Shown: positions 23,815-32,064 of the stretch, in pieces | Layout of the letters: the number at the start of each line of letters is the position of its first letter | Position numbering within the stretch: the first letter of the stretch is position 1 | From: Mixta theicola | GTDB lineage: Bacteria > Pseudomonadota > Gammaproteobacteria > Enterobacterales > Enterobacteriaceae | Assembly (NCBI RefSeq): GCF_002895925.1 | Contig: NZ_NWUO01000008.1 | Coordinates: 124,001 to 188,000, forward strand | Direction of reading: 5' to 3' | DNA length: 64,000 nt | Notes under the pieces: model-generated | The model's database searches: none | What the model was told of the DNA's origin: nothing | The model's input: only the letters and a program-made list of their open reading frames with translations | Made by a program: the position numbers and the translations under genes

Positions 23815-25476
23815 ATGCTGGCCCAACTCACCATCAGTAATTTTGCAATTGTTCGCGAGCTGGAAATTGATTTTCAACGTGGCATGACCGCGATTACCGG
23901 TGAGACCGGCGCTGGTAAATCTATTGCTATTGATGCGCTGGGCCTGTGTCTGGGCGGCCGCGCCGAAGTAGATATGGTGCGTCAGGGCGCTAACCGTGCC
24001 GATCTCTGTGCCCGTTTTAACCTGAAAGATACTCCTTCTGCCCTGCGCTGGCTGGAAGAAAACCAGCTGGACGAGGGCCAGGAATGCCTGCTGCGCCGTG
24101 TGATCAGCAGCGATGGCCGCTCCCGTGGCTTTATTAACGGAACGGCGGTGCCGCTTTCTCAGCTGCGCGACTTAGGTCAACTGTTAATTCAAATTCATGG
24201 CCAGCACGCGCACCAGCTGCTGTTAAAACCGGAACATCAAAAATCCCTGTTGGACGCCTATGCCGATCGGCCGCTGCTGATGCAAAGCATGGCGGCTAAC
24301 TATCGTCAGTGGCATCAGAGCTGCCGCGCGTTAGCGCAACATCAAAAGCAGATGCAGGAGCGCGAGGCCAGACGCGAACTGCTGCAGTATCAGCTCAAAG
24401 AACTGAATAAATTTGCGCCGGTCGCCGGTGAATTCGAGCAGATCGACGAAGAATATAAACGCCTCGCCAACAGCGGCCAGCTGCTTTCTACCAGCCAGCA
24501 GGCGCTTCATTTGCTGGCAGACGGCGATGACAGTAATTTGCAGAGCCTGCTGTATACGGCGCGTCAGATGATGGGCGATCTGGTCACTATGGATGAAAAA
24601 CTGGGCGGCGTGCTGAACATGCTGGAAGAAGCAGCCATCCAGATTAGCGAAGCAAGCGATGAACTACGCCACTACTGCGACCGCCTCGATCTTGATCCCA
24701 ACCGGCTGTATGAGCTTGAGCAGCGCCTGTCACGTCAGATAAACCTGGCGCGTAAACATCACGTTGCGCCAGAAGCGTTACCGGCCTTCCATCAGCAACT
24801 GCTGGACGAAGAACAGATGCTGTCGCAGCAGGAAAGCGACCAGGAAGCGCTGAGCATGGCGGTTACGCAGCATCACCAGGCAGCGCTGGATAGCGCGCAG
24901 AAACTGCATGAACAACGCGTGCATTACGCGCAGGAGCTAACGCAGCTGATTACCGAAAGCATGCATGCGCTTTCTATGCCGCACGGTCAGTTTACTATTG
25001 CCGTGCAGTTTAACCCTGAGCAACTTACCGCTGAGGGTGCGGATCGCATCGATTTTCGCGTCAGCACGAACCCCGGTCAGCCGTTACAGTCGTTGGCTAA
25101 AGTGGCCTCCGGCGGTGAGCTATCGCGTATTGCTTTGGCTATTCAGGTCATTACCGCACGTAAGATGGATACGCCAGCGCTGATTTTCGATGAGGTGGAT
25201 GTCGGTATCAGCGGACCGACGGCGGCAGTAGTCGGTAAGCTGCTGCGTCAGCTGGGCGAATCAACGCAGGTAATGTGCGTAACGCACCTGCCGCAGGTGG
25301 CGGGCTGTGGCCATCATCACTTCTTTGTTAGCAAAGAGACCGACGGCGCGATGACAGAAACCCATATGCAGCCGCTGGATAAGCGTGCGCGCCTGCAGGA
25401 ACTGGCGCGTTTACTGGGCGGCAGTGAAGTCACGCGTAACACGCTGGCGAATGCTAAAGAGCTTTTAGCGGCCTGA
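23815..25476 (+). CDS. recN: DNA repair protein RecN
   Basis: SMC-like ATPase that acts early in double-strand break repair and is among the strongest SOS genes. The 553 residues equal E. coli RecN. Walker A is [18 protein letters not shown]; the ABC signature is [15 protein letters not shown]; Walker B is [14 protein letters not shown]. Two coiled-coil arms lie between (about 150-370). The start gives [16 protein letters not shown]; an upstream in-frame ATG would place the second LexA box inside the gene. Two LexA boxes precede it. Confidence 0.98.
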   Translation: MLAQLTISNFAIVRELEIDFQRGMTAITGETGAGKSIAIDALGLCLGGRAEVDMVRQGANRADLCARFNLKDTPSALRWLEENQLDEGQECLLRRVISSDGRSRGFINGTAVPLSQLRDLGQLLIQIHGQHAHQLLLKPEHQKSLLDAYADRPLLMQSMAANYRQWHQSCRALAQHQKQMQEREARRELLQYQLKELNKFAPVAGEFEQIDEEYKRLANSGQLLSTSQQALHLLADGDDSNLQSLLYTARQMMGDLVTMDEKLGGVLNMLEEAAIQISEASDELRHYCDRLDLDPNRLYELEQRLSRQINLARKHHVAPEALPAFHQQLLDEEQMLSQQESDQEALSMAVTQHHQAALDSAQKLHEQRVHYAQELTQLITESMHALSMPHGQFTIAVQFNPEQLTAEGADRIDFRVSTNPGQPLQSLAKVASGGELSRIALAIQVITARKMDTPALIFDEVDVGISGPTAAVVGKLLRQLGESTQVMCVTHLPQVAGCGHHHFFVSKETDGAMTETHMQPLDKRARLQELARLLGGSEVTRNTLANAKELLAA

Positions 25477-25662
25477 TATGCACTTTTTTACATTCCTGCG
25501 GTCATATGCTTGCTCTGTAGAGGTTTCCAACTGCGGTCAGGTTTATTATCATCGACAGCTTGTCGCCTGACTAAAACACGATGATCGCAGGCTGTGTTCA
25601 GACCGTGCTGGCACCAAACTCGCCTGTTTAAAAGGCGTTGAGCCCAAAAAAGGAATGTATAA

Positions 25663-26016
25663 ATGCGCTGTAAAACGCTGACTGCTGCTGCAGTGTTACT
25701 TCTCATGATGACTGCTGGCTGTTCCACTCTGGAGCGCGTGGTTTACCGTCCTGATATTAATCAGGGTAACTATCTCACTGCTACCGACGTTGCCAAGCTG
25801 CGCGTGGGCATGAATAAACAGCAGGTTGCCTATACGCTGGGTACGCCAATGATGAGCGATCCATTCAGCAACAATACCTGGTATTACGTATTCCGCCAGC
25901 AGCCTGGCCATGAAAAAGTTACGCAGCAGACGCTGACGCTGACCTTTGATAGCAGCGGCGTCCTGACCAATATCGATAATAAACCGAACCTGAGCGGCAA
26001 CGACACTAACAGTTAA
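25663..26016 (+). CDS. bamE: Outer membrane assembly lipoprotein BamE
   Basis: Small subunit of the BAM complex that inserts beta-barrel proteins. The 117-residue precursor has a lipoprotein signal with lipobox TAGCS, lipidated Cys near residue 20. The mature block [20 protein letters not shown] is typical of BamE and is followed by [14 protein letters not shown] and [11 protein letters not shown]. Its stop overlaps the end of rnfH by a few bases on the opposite strand, and a shared terminator follows. Confidence 0.97.
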   Translation: MRCKTLTAAAVLLLMMTAGCSTLERVVYRPDINQGNYLTATDVAKLRVGMNKQQVAYTLGTPMMSDPFSNNTWYYVFRQQPGHEKVTQQTLTLTFDSSGVLTNIDNKPNLSGNDTNS

Positions 26017-26339
26017 ACTGTTGCCGGGCATAAAAAAGGCGCCTCAGCGCCTTTATTTTTTGCCGAACGTTCTGCACGCTGTCGTCGTAGCTCTTTAGGA
26101 TCGGCGATGAGCGGGCGATAAATTTCAACGCGATCGCCATCGTTTACTTCATCCTGCAGTTTTACTGGTCGGCTATAGATGCCGATTTTATTCTGCGTCA
26201 GGTCAATATCATGACGCAGCTCCAGTAAACCAGACGCCTGGATTACCTGTTCAACGCTGCTGCCTTCCGCCACCTTTACCTGGCGCAGATACTGTTTTTC
26301 CGGCAGCGCATAAACCACTTCGACAGTAATATCAGGCAC
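26013..26339 (-). CDS. rnfH: RnfH family Ub-fold protein
   Basis: Small protein of the RnfH (YfjF) family with a ubiquitin-like beta-grasp fold; its exact role is unknown. The block [15 protein letters not shown] and [20 protein letters not shown] are conserved. The GTG start at 26337-26339 overlaps the ratA stop, the usual arrangement. At 108 residues it is about 12 longer than the E. coli protein: the extra tail [13 protein letters not shown] is encoded by the shared bidirectional terminator. Confidence 0.88.
   Translation of the reverse strand: MPDITVEVVYALPEKQYLRQVKVAEGSSVEQVIQASGLLELRHDIDLTQNKIGIYSRPVKLQDEVNDGDRVEIYRPLIADPKELRRQRAERSAKNKGAEAPFLCPATV
26032..26061. terminator. Bidirectional terminator between bamE and rnfH
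   Basis: An 8-bp perfect stem AAAGGCGC/GCGCCTTT with a CTCA loop, A-run before and T-run after. It follows the bamE stop by 16 bases and lies inside the rnfH 3' coding end. Confidence 0.9.
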
Positions 26340-26766
26340 GGTAAACCTCTTTTGCTCGCTGGGTAAAAGCCTGAACCATACTGTTTGCCAGCTCTTTAAA
26401 GATACGGCCAAACGCCAGCTCAACCAGCATGTTAGTAAATTCAAACTCCAGATTGAGTTCAACTTTACAGGCGTCGTCGCCCAGCGAGGTAAAGGTCCAG
26501 CCACCGGTTAGCTTACGGAACGGACCATCTACCAGTTGCATGCGGATGCTTTGATTATTAGTGAGCAGGTTATGCGTCACGAAAGTTTTGCTGATACCGG
26601 CTTTGGAAACATCTACCGACGCCGTCATCTCCTGTTCGGAAGCGGACAGCACGCGGCTTCCCGAACAGCCAGGCAAAAATTCCGGATAAGCATCGACATC
26701 GTTAACTAACTGGTACATTTGTTCAGCACTGTAGGGCACGAGTGCGGAACGGCTAATCTGGGCCAT
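26332..26766 (-). CDS. ratA: Type II toxin-like START/COQ10 protein RatA (PasT)
   Basis: A 144-residue protein of the COQ10/START fold. In E. coli it is reported either as a toxin that blocks 70S subunit association (RatA) or as a ubiquinone/persistence factor (PasT). Visible blocks are [20 protein letters not shown] and [11 protein letters not shown], and [20 protein letters not shown]. The ATG giving [13 protein letters not shown] is preferred over one 30 bases upstream. It is divergent from smpB and upstream of rnfH, the standard ratAB arrangement. Confidence 0.9.
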   Translation of the reverse strand: MAQISRSALVPYSAEQMYQLVNDVDAYPEFLPGCSGSRVLSASEQEMTASVDVSKAGISKTFVTHNLLTNNQSIRMQLVDGPFRKLTGGWTFTSLGDDACKVELNLEFEFTNMLVELAFGRIFKELANSMVQAFTQRAKEVYRA

Positions 26767-26924
26767 ATCGTTTCCTGTCATTCCTAAAACGTACAAATAA
26801 TAGCATTTTCAACAGTCAAACAGAAATTCTCTGGGGCTGCAGACGTGCTAGAATAGCTTTTTTCCCGGCGAACTTGGGGCCGGGGATGCGATTAACCCTG
26901 GTCTGATGTAAACTAAGTTGCACT

Positions 26925-27407
26925 ATGACAAAGAAAAAAGCACATAAACCCGGTTCTGCCACTGTTGCCCTTAACAAACGCGCCCGTCATGAATACTTCA
27001 TTGAAGAAGAGTTCGAGGCGGGAATGGCGCTACAAGGATGGGAAGTTAAATCGCTACGAGCCGGCAAGGCCAACATCAGCGACAGCTATATTCTGCTGCG
27101 CGATGGGGAAGCCTATCTGTTCGGCGCTACCTTTCAGCCGCTGTCGGTCGCTTCCAGCCATGTTGTCTGCGATCCTACGCGTAACCGTAAACTGCTGCTG
27201 AACCAGCGCGAGCTGGACAGTTTGTACGGCCGCGTTAATCGCGAAGGCTACACGGTAGTCGCGCTGTCGCTCTACTGGAAAAACGCCTGGTGCAAGCTAA
27301 AGATTGGCGTTGCGCGCGGTAAGAAACAGCATGACAAGCGTGAAGATGTGAAAAATCGCGAATGGCAGCTGGATAAAGCGCGCATTATGAAGAACGCCCA
27401 TCGTTAA
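26925..27407 (+). CDS. smpB: SsrA-binding protein SmpB
   Basis: Binds tmRNA and carries it into stalled ribosomes for trans-translation. The 160 residues equal the E. coli length. Conserved blocks are [20 protein letters not shown] and [14 protein letters not shown], and the basic C-terminal tail [20 protein letters not shown] that enters the mRNA channel. Its RNA partner ssrA follows 44 bases downstream. Confidence 0.98.
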   Translation: MTKKKAHKPGSATVALNKRARHEYFIEEEFEAGMALQGWEVKSLRAGKANISDSYILLRDGEAYLFGATFQPLSVASSHVVCDPTRNRKLLLNQRELDSLYGRVNREGYTVVALSLYWKNAWCKLKIGVARGKKQHDKREDVKNREWQLDKARIMKNAHR

Positions 27408-27451
27408 GCGCTGGATTGACCAAACGTTTTTTGCTATACTTTTTGATTCTT

Positions 27452-27815
27452 GGGGCTGATTCTGGATTCGACGGGATTCGCGAAACCCAAGGTGCATGCC
27501 GAGGGGCGGTTGGCCTCGTAAAAAGCCGCAAAAAAATAGTCGCAAACGACGAAAACTACGCACTAGCAGCTTAATAACCTGCTTAGAGCCCTCTCTCCCT
27601 AGCCTCCGCTCTTAGGACGGGGATCATGAGAGGTCAAACCTAAAAGAGATCGCGTGGATGCCCTGCCTGGGGTTGAAGCGTTAAAACTAATCAGGCTAGT
27701 TTGTTAGTGGCGTGTCCGTTCGCAGCTGACAAGCGAATGTAAAGACTGGACTAAGCATGTAGTACCGAGGATGTAGGAATTTCGGACGCGGGTTCAACTC
27801 CCGCCAGCTCCACCA
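27452..27815 (+). ncRNA. ssrA: Transfer-messenger RNA (tmRNA)
   Basis: Begins GGGGCTGATTCTGGATTCGA and ends with the encoded CCA after a tRNA-Ala-like acceptor and T-arm (GGTTCAACTCCCGCC). The length of 364 bases matches the enterobacterial family (E. coli 363). The tag reading frame at 27542-27571 encodes ANDENYALAA followed by TAA, the E. coli tag sequence. The 3' end of this gene is a well-known integration site, and an integrase gene lies just downstream. Confidence 0.98.
27792..27815 (+). other. Probable attL core at the ssrA 3' end
   Basis: The T-arm and acceptor end of ssrA is the integration target of CP4-57-type elements. Here an intA-like gene begins 204 bases downstream in the matching orientation, so I infer that this is the left attachment site. 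The exact core length is not visible because I found no second copy in the window. Confidence 0.5.
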
Positions 27816-27858
27816 AAATCCTTCGAAGATGATTCCAGAGTCATCCGTAGAAGTCCTG

Positions 27859-27893
27859 AAAGCCCGCACGGCACAAGCCCTGCGGGCTTTTTT
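27859..27893 (+). terminator. ssrA terminator
   Basis: AAGCCCGCA and TGCGGGCTT pair around a 13-base loop and are followed by TTTTT, 44 bases after the tmRNA 3' end. The sequence and spacing resemble the E. coli ssrA terminator. Confidence 0.88.
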
Positions 27894-27947
27894 GTGCCCT
27901 CAATTTGTCCCGCGAAGTCTGATGCCAACTAATTAAATCCGAACCTT

Positions 27948-28000
27948 TTAGGCACCTTGTTAGGCACCTCATAAAGCTTTATTGTTTTTGAGGTGCCTAA
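27948..28000. repeat. Three TTAGGCACCT repeats upstream of the integrase
   Basis: TTAGGCACCT occurs at 27948-27957 and 27960-27969 as direct repeats 12 bases apart, and inverted (AGGTGCCTAA) at 27991-28000. Copies 2 and 3 extend to a perfect 12-bp inverted repeat, TTAGGCACCTCA with TGAGGTGCCTAA. The cluster ends 18 bases before the integrase start. It may be integrase or excisionase arm sites, or an operator of the integrase gene. Confidence 0.7.
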
Positions 28001-28018
28001 AACTATGGAAACCCGGCA

Positions 28019-29259
28019 ATGGCAAGACAAACCAAACCTCTCTCCGTTAAAGAAATTGAATCTGCCAAACCCAAGGAAGCGGACTATGTACTCTATGATG
28101 GCGATGGCCTTGAGCTACTGATCAAATCCAGCGGGAGTAAAATCTGGCAATTTCGCTACATTCGCCCTGATACCAAGAAGCGAGCGAAAAAGAGCATTGG
28201 CTCCTACCCGTCAGTTACGCTTGCCGATGCTCGAAGCTATCGGGCAGAGTCCCGCTCTCTCCTGGCGAAAAAAATCGATCCCCAGGAACACCAGCAAGAA
28301 CAATTACGCAACTCGCTGGAAGCCAAAACCAATACTTTCCAACTCGTGGCAGAACGTTGGTGGAATATGAAGAAAGCCAGCGTCACAGAGGATTATGCCG
28401 ACGATATCTGGCGCTCTCTGGAAAGAGATGTCTTTCCTGCGATTGGTGACGTCAGCGTTACAGATATCAAAGCTCATAGGCTGGTTCAGGCCGTGCAACC
28501 GGTTCAGGCCAGAGGTGCACTGGAAACTGTTCGTCGCCTGTGCCAACGCATTAATGAGGTCATGATCTATGCCCAGAACACGGGGCTGATTGATGCGGTA
28601 CCCAGTGTCAATATTGGCAAGGCATTCGAAAAGCCACAGAAGAAAAACATGCCCAGCATCCGACCCGATCAGTTGCCTCAGTTAATGCAGACGATGCGAA
28701 CGGCCAGCATTAGCCTTTCAACACGGTGCCTGTTCATGTGGCAACTTCTTACCATCACCCGCCCTGCCGAAGCGGCTGAAGCCCGCTGGGAAGAGGTAGA
28801 CATGGAAGCGCGAGAATGGAAGATCCCTGCATCACGCATGAAGATGAACCGTGACCATACTGTTCCATTGTCAGATGAAGCAGTGGCTATTCTGGAAATT
28901 ATGAAGCCGTTGAGCGGCAATCGGGAATTCATTTTTCCCAGCCGTATCAAACCAAAGCAACCAATCAGACGGTTAACGCATCACTAAAGCGTGCGGGCTT
29001 TGGCGGAGTGCTGGTTTCGCACGGCCTGCGATCTATCGCCAGTACGGCCCTTAATGAGCAGGGTTTTCCACCTGATGTTATTGAAGCGGCTCTTGCTCAT
29101 GTGGATAAGAACGAGGTTCGGCGTGCCTATAACCGCAGCGATTATCTTGAGCAGCGTCGTCCGATGATGCAGTGGTGGGCAAATTTCGTTCAAGTGGCAG
29201 ACCGAGGAAATATTATTGAAGGTGGGTATAACGGCATCAAATTACTAGCTATGGCCTAA
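28019..29259 (+). pseudogene. intA: CP4-57-type tyrosine integrase, frameshifted
   Basis: The first part (28019-28987) reads as the N-terminal arm-binding and core domains of a P4-like tyrosine recombinase very similar to CP4-57 IntA (blocks LYDGDGLELLIKSSGSK, CQRINEVMIYAQNTGLID, catalytic Arg in TITRPAEAAEARW). It then goes out of frame near 28965. The rest of the catalytic domain continues in another frame to 29259, with HGLRSIAS (His-x-x-Arg) and the nucleophile region RRAYNRSDYLE. Compared with the E. coli protein as I remember it, seven bases are missing at the junction. The enzyme should be inactive, since the catalytic His, Arg and Tyr lie after the shift. Confidence 0.9.
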
Positions 29260-29785
29260 TACACCTAATTACATCGTGTCCAGTGTTGGGCACGATGTAG
29301 AAAGGGGACTCTTGATAATTTGTCAGCTATTTCCCTAATGCTAGGTTTGCTAATAAACCTCTGGATATATCCTCTCTTTCATCAAGCGAAAGCGCTATCC
29401 GCTAAAGAGATAATAAAACAGCTTATCAGGGATGATGAACTAACCCTGAAAACCGAGTGAACATATTTAGGGATCTGAAAGTAACCGGGCTTTTAACATC
29501 AGAATGAATGACGTCACTCATCAGTTTGAATACGTTGATATCAACAACAGCTATTTATGCATTACAGACGTGGTATTTGATGAGACTGTAATTATTCTCT
29601 CAGAGCACACATAATCTCATTCTTAAGCGCCAGCATGTCGTATGGCATTATGTCAGCCAGAAACGTGCTTAATGGCCAATCCCCGTATCGTGTCTTCCCA
29701 CTTTTTTTTATTACTGCGACATAGTCTGTCGCATGCATCTGGCAGACTCAGCTCACTATCTGATGGTGAATAAACCGGTTAAGTA
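29260..29785. other. Non-coding or decayed stretch inside the island
   Basis: About 525 bases between the integrase remnant and the WYL operon promoter. It has no reading frame I can support; the longest plausible piece is a 36-codon frame at 29504-29613 without a convincing ribosome site. It may be remnant island DNA. Confidence 0.5.
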
Positions 29786-29834
29786 TTGACGGCTATTGCC
29801 GATAAATCTGATATGCATAAATGCGTTACGCATT
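29786..29834 (+). promoter_or_regulatory. Promoter and palindromic operator of the WYL operon
   Basis: A sigma-70-like promoter is readable as TTGACG (29786), 17 bases, then TGATAT (29809). Six bases after the -10 lies AATGCGT-T-ACGCATT (29820-29834), a perfect 7-bp inverted repeat over the expected transcription start and 24 bases before the regulator ATG. The location is what one expects for autorepression by a WYL regulator. Confidence 0.55.
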
Positions 29835-29858
29835 CAGGGTGCTGCTACAGGAGCCATA

Positions 29859-30851
29859 ATGCCAAAGCGAACAAACAGCGTTGATACCACATTTTTTTCT
29901 CTTGAGCTGTTGCGCCGCATTCCGGGTAATCAGCGCATTACTGCCCATGAGTTGCACCAACAACTTTTGGATGCAGGTATTGAGCGTAATGTGCGTACCA
30001 TTCAGCGCCAGCTTGAACGCCTGAGCCAACACTTCGATCTGGAGTGTGATGATCGTAGCCGCCCCTATGGCTGGCGATGGCGGGTAGGTTCGCGAGGCCT
30101 GAGCTTGGCGCAGCTATCGCCAGCAGAATCACTGCTGATGCAGATGGCGCAGGCGCAGTTAAAGCACCTGTTACCCGCGCATCTGATGGCTTCATTTTCG
30201 CCATTTTTTAGTCAAGCGGGACACACTCTTAGCCACAGCGGACAGGCGCAGCGAGAGCGGGAATGGTCGCAGAAGGTGCGGGTGGTCGCTGCCAGTCAGC
30301 CGCTCCTACCACCGGTGATCCAGGAAGGCGTGTTTGACGCGGTCAGTGAAGCGCTTTACCACAACCGTTGGCTGAACATTGATTACAGCAATGCTCACGG
30401 TACTCGCCGTCAGGCGGAGGTGATGCCCCTCGGGTTAGCCCAACAGGGCTCGCGTCTGTATCTGGTTTGCCGCTTTAAAGGCTACGATAACGAACGCAGT
30501 CTGGCTCTGAATCGCATTACCTCGGCGGTGTGCAGTACCTTTCACTTTTCACGCCCCGCAGATTTTAACCTCAAACGTTACGACGATGATGGGCGCTTCG
30601 GATTCGGCGAGGGGCGAAGTATCCGCATTTATTTCACCCTCGAAACTGCGCGGGCGCAATTGTTGCTGGAGTCGCCACTTTCAGCGGACCAACAGGTCAG
30701 CGAGCTTGAAGACGGGCGGCTGCATTTTAGCGCCACGGTAATCGACAGTCCGATGCTTGATGGCTTTCTTGCCACCTTTGGCAGCACCATTAGCAACATT
30801 AAACGCGAAACAAACAATGTCAGTACAGAACAGGAAAACAATGATGAGTAA
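29859..30851 (+). CDS. WYL-domain transcriptional regulator
   Basis: A 330-residue regulator: an N-terminal winged helix (about 1-70, block NVRTIQRQLERLSQHFDLEC) and a WYL domain (about 145-235, block ALYHNRWLNIDYSNAHGTRR and then LYLVCRFKGYDNERSLALNR), followed by a C-terminal WCX-like region. WYL proteins such as BrxR and CapW repress phage-defence operons and respond to ligands. The start at 29859 has a CAGGAG site; a further upstream frame extension has none. The last 11 bases overlap the next gene, so this is the first cistron of an operon. It resembles island-borne YfjR-type regulators, but I do not give it that name. Confidence 0.85.
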   Translation: MPKRTNSVDTTFFSLELLRRIPGNQRITAHELHQQLLDAGIERNVRTIQRQLERLSQHFDLECDDRSRPYGWRWRVGSRGLSLAQLSPAESLLMQMAQAQLKHLLPAHLMASFSPFFSQAGHTLSHSGQAQREREWSQKVRVVAASQPLLPPVIQEGVFDAVSEALYHNRWLNIDYSNAHGTRRQAEVMPLGLAQQGSRLYLVCRFKGYDNERSLALNRITSAVCSTFHFSRPADFNLKRYDDDGRFGFGEGRSIRIYFTLETARAQLLLESPLSADQQVSELEDGRLHFSATVIDSPMLDGFLATFGSTISNIKRETNNVSTEQENNDE

Positions 30852-32055
30852 TGGTGATCGTCAACTGCTGCCAGTATTACGTGATGCATCGGATAGCGAG
30901 TTGGCCCCACTGGTGGAATACATTACGAAGGCGTTCAGCAACGGTATTGAGAGTAAAGCACGTTATAAAACCCATTACCCGGCACACAGTCAGTATGCAG
31001 ATCTGATTGCCCATGAGCTGTGCGAGTTTGGTGGCAATACCGTCGTCAATCTGTTTCGCGGCGGCGGCCCGGAGTGGAAAACCGTGGTGATCGATGTGGC
31101 GGACAAGTTTGATGCGACCTACGAGAAGGACTGGAGCGTTGATCGTATCGAACTGGCTGTGCTGGCGGCTATTACTCGCAAGGCTTGGTCGGATATGGAC
31201 CAAGCTCAACGCAAAAATCTGCTTGAAAAAATGGATCTTACTCAGGGTAGTACGATGCTTTTCCCAGAAGCAAAATTAATGACGCAGTTGCAGTCTAGCC
31301 GCTTCTCAAGCTTGCTCTTGGCATCGTTAATTGCCAACGTTTTTGCCAGCCAACTGCTCGGACGGACGGTGGTGATGTCCGCAGCCTCGTTTGTGGCTGC
31401 GCGAGGGGCAGCTTCTTTCTTGGGACCGATTGGCTGGGTGATTACTGGGCTATGGACCGCCCTAGACCTGGCGGGACCAGCGTTTCGCGTTACGATCCCT
31501 GCAGTGGTTCAGGTAGCACTACTTCGCCAACGGATTCATGCTACGGCGGAAGCCGATAAAGTTTGGTGGGAGTATCATCGCTGGCAGGATGAGAAAGAAG
31601 CTGACAGCTGGGTGGCGAACATGTTTCGTATGGTAGGACTCTCTACTGCAGCCAGTGTAAGGCGTGAGCGCAATATGGCGTTTGAGCAGGGAGTGGTGGC
31701 CGGGCAACAGCAGACGACGGAAGAGTATGCAGATCAGGTCCTCAAAAAAATGGATGAAGTTCAGCGATTTGAAAAACGTTGTGAGGCAATGCTTGCTGTT
31801 GCCTTTGCTTGTGCTAAAGAGGAAGGTATCGCGCCGTCTGACGTGCGCAGCGATATCGAAACCTGCTGCCTGGGGATGATGAGCGGGCATCTTTCCTCGA
31901 TATTACAAGCCACAATTAATCGTCTTATTGTCAATCCGCCTGATATCCACACTGCGCTTGAACAGGCGTTCGAGTTAGGTATTCAGGAAAATGAGGCTGC
32001 TGAGCTAATGGCGGTGCTTCGTGAGGCATTTAGCCAGCGTGCAGGTGCGTATTAA
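30841..32055 (+). CDS. YaaW-like (UPF0174/DUF3944) protein
   Basis: Function unknown. The 404-residue protein resembles E. coli YaaW over its first 240 or so residues: a helical N-terminal part with AHELCEFGGNTVVNLFRGGG, then an alanine/glycine-rich hydrophobic region (about 140-215) with the YaaW-type block RVTIPAVVQVALLRQRI. The remaining 160 residues form a helical extension (blocks MDEVQRFEKRCEAMLAVAFA and AFELGIQENEAAELM) that YaaW lacks. The start overlaps the WYL gene, so translation is probably coupled, and the HNH-membrane gene follows 9 bases later. The pair probably acts together, possibly at the membrane. Confidence 0.7.
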   Translation: MMSNGDRQLLPVLRDASDSELAPLVEYITKAFSNGIESKARYKTHYPAHSQYADLIAHELCEFGGNTVVNLFRGGGPEWKTVVIDVADKFDATYEKDWSVDRIELAVLAAITRKAWSDMDQAQRKNLLEKMDLTQGSTMLFPEAKLMTQLQSSRFSSLLLASLIANVFASQLLGRTVVMSAASFVAARGAASFLGPIGWVITGLWTALDLAGPAFRVTIPAVVQVALLRQRIHATAEADKVWWEYHRWQDEKEADSWVANMFRMVGLSTAASVRRERNMAFEQGVVAGQQQTTEEYADQVLKKMDEVQRFEKRCEAMLAVAFACAKEEGIAPSDVRSDIETCCLGMMSGHLSSILQATINRLIVNPPDIHTALEQAFELGIQENEAAELMAVLREAFSQRAGAY

Positions 32056-32064
32056 GGGGAGATT

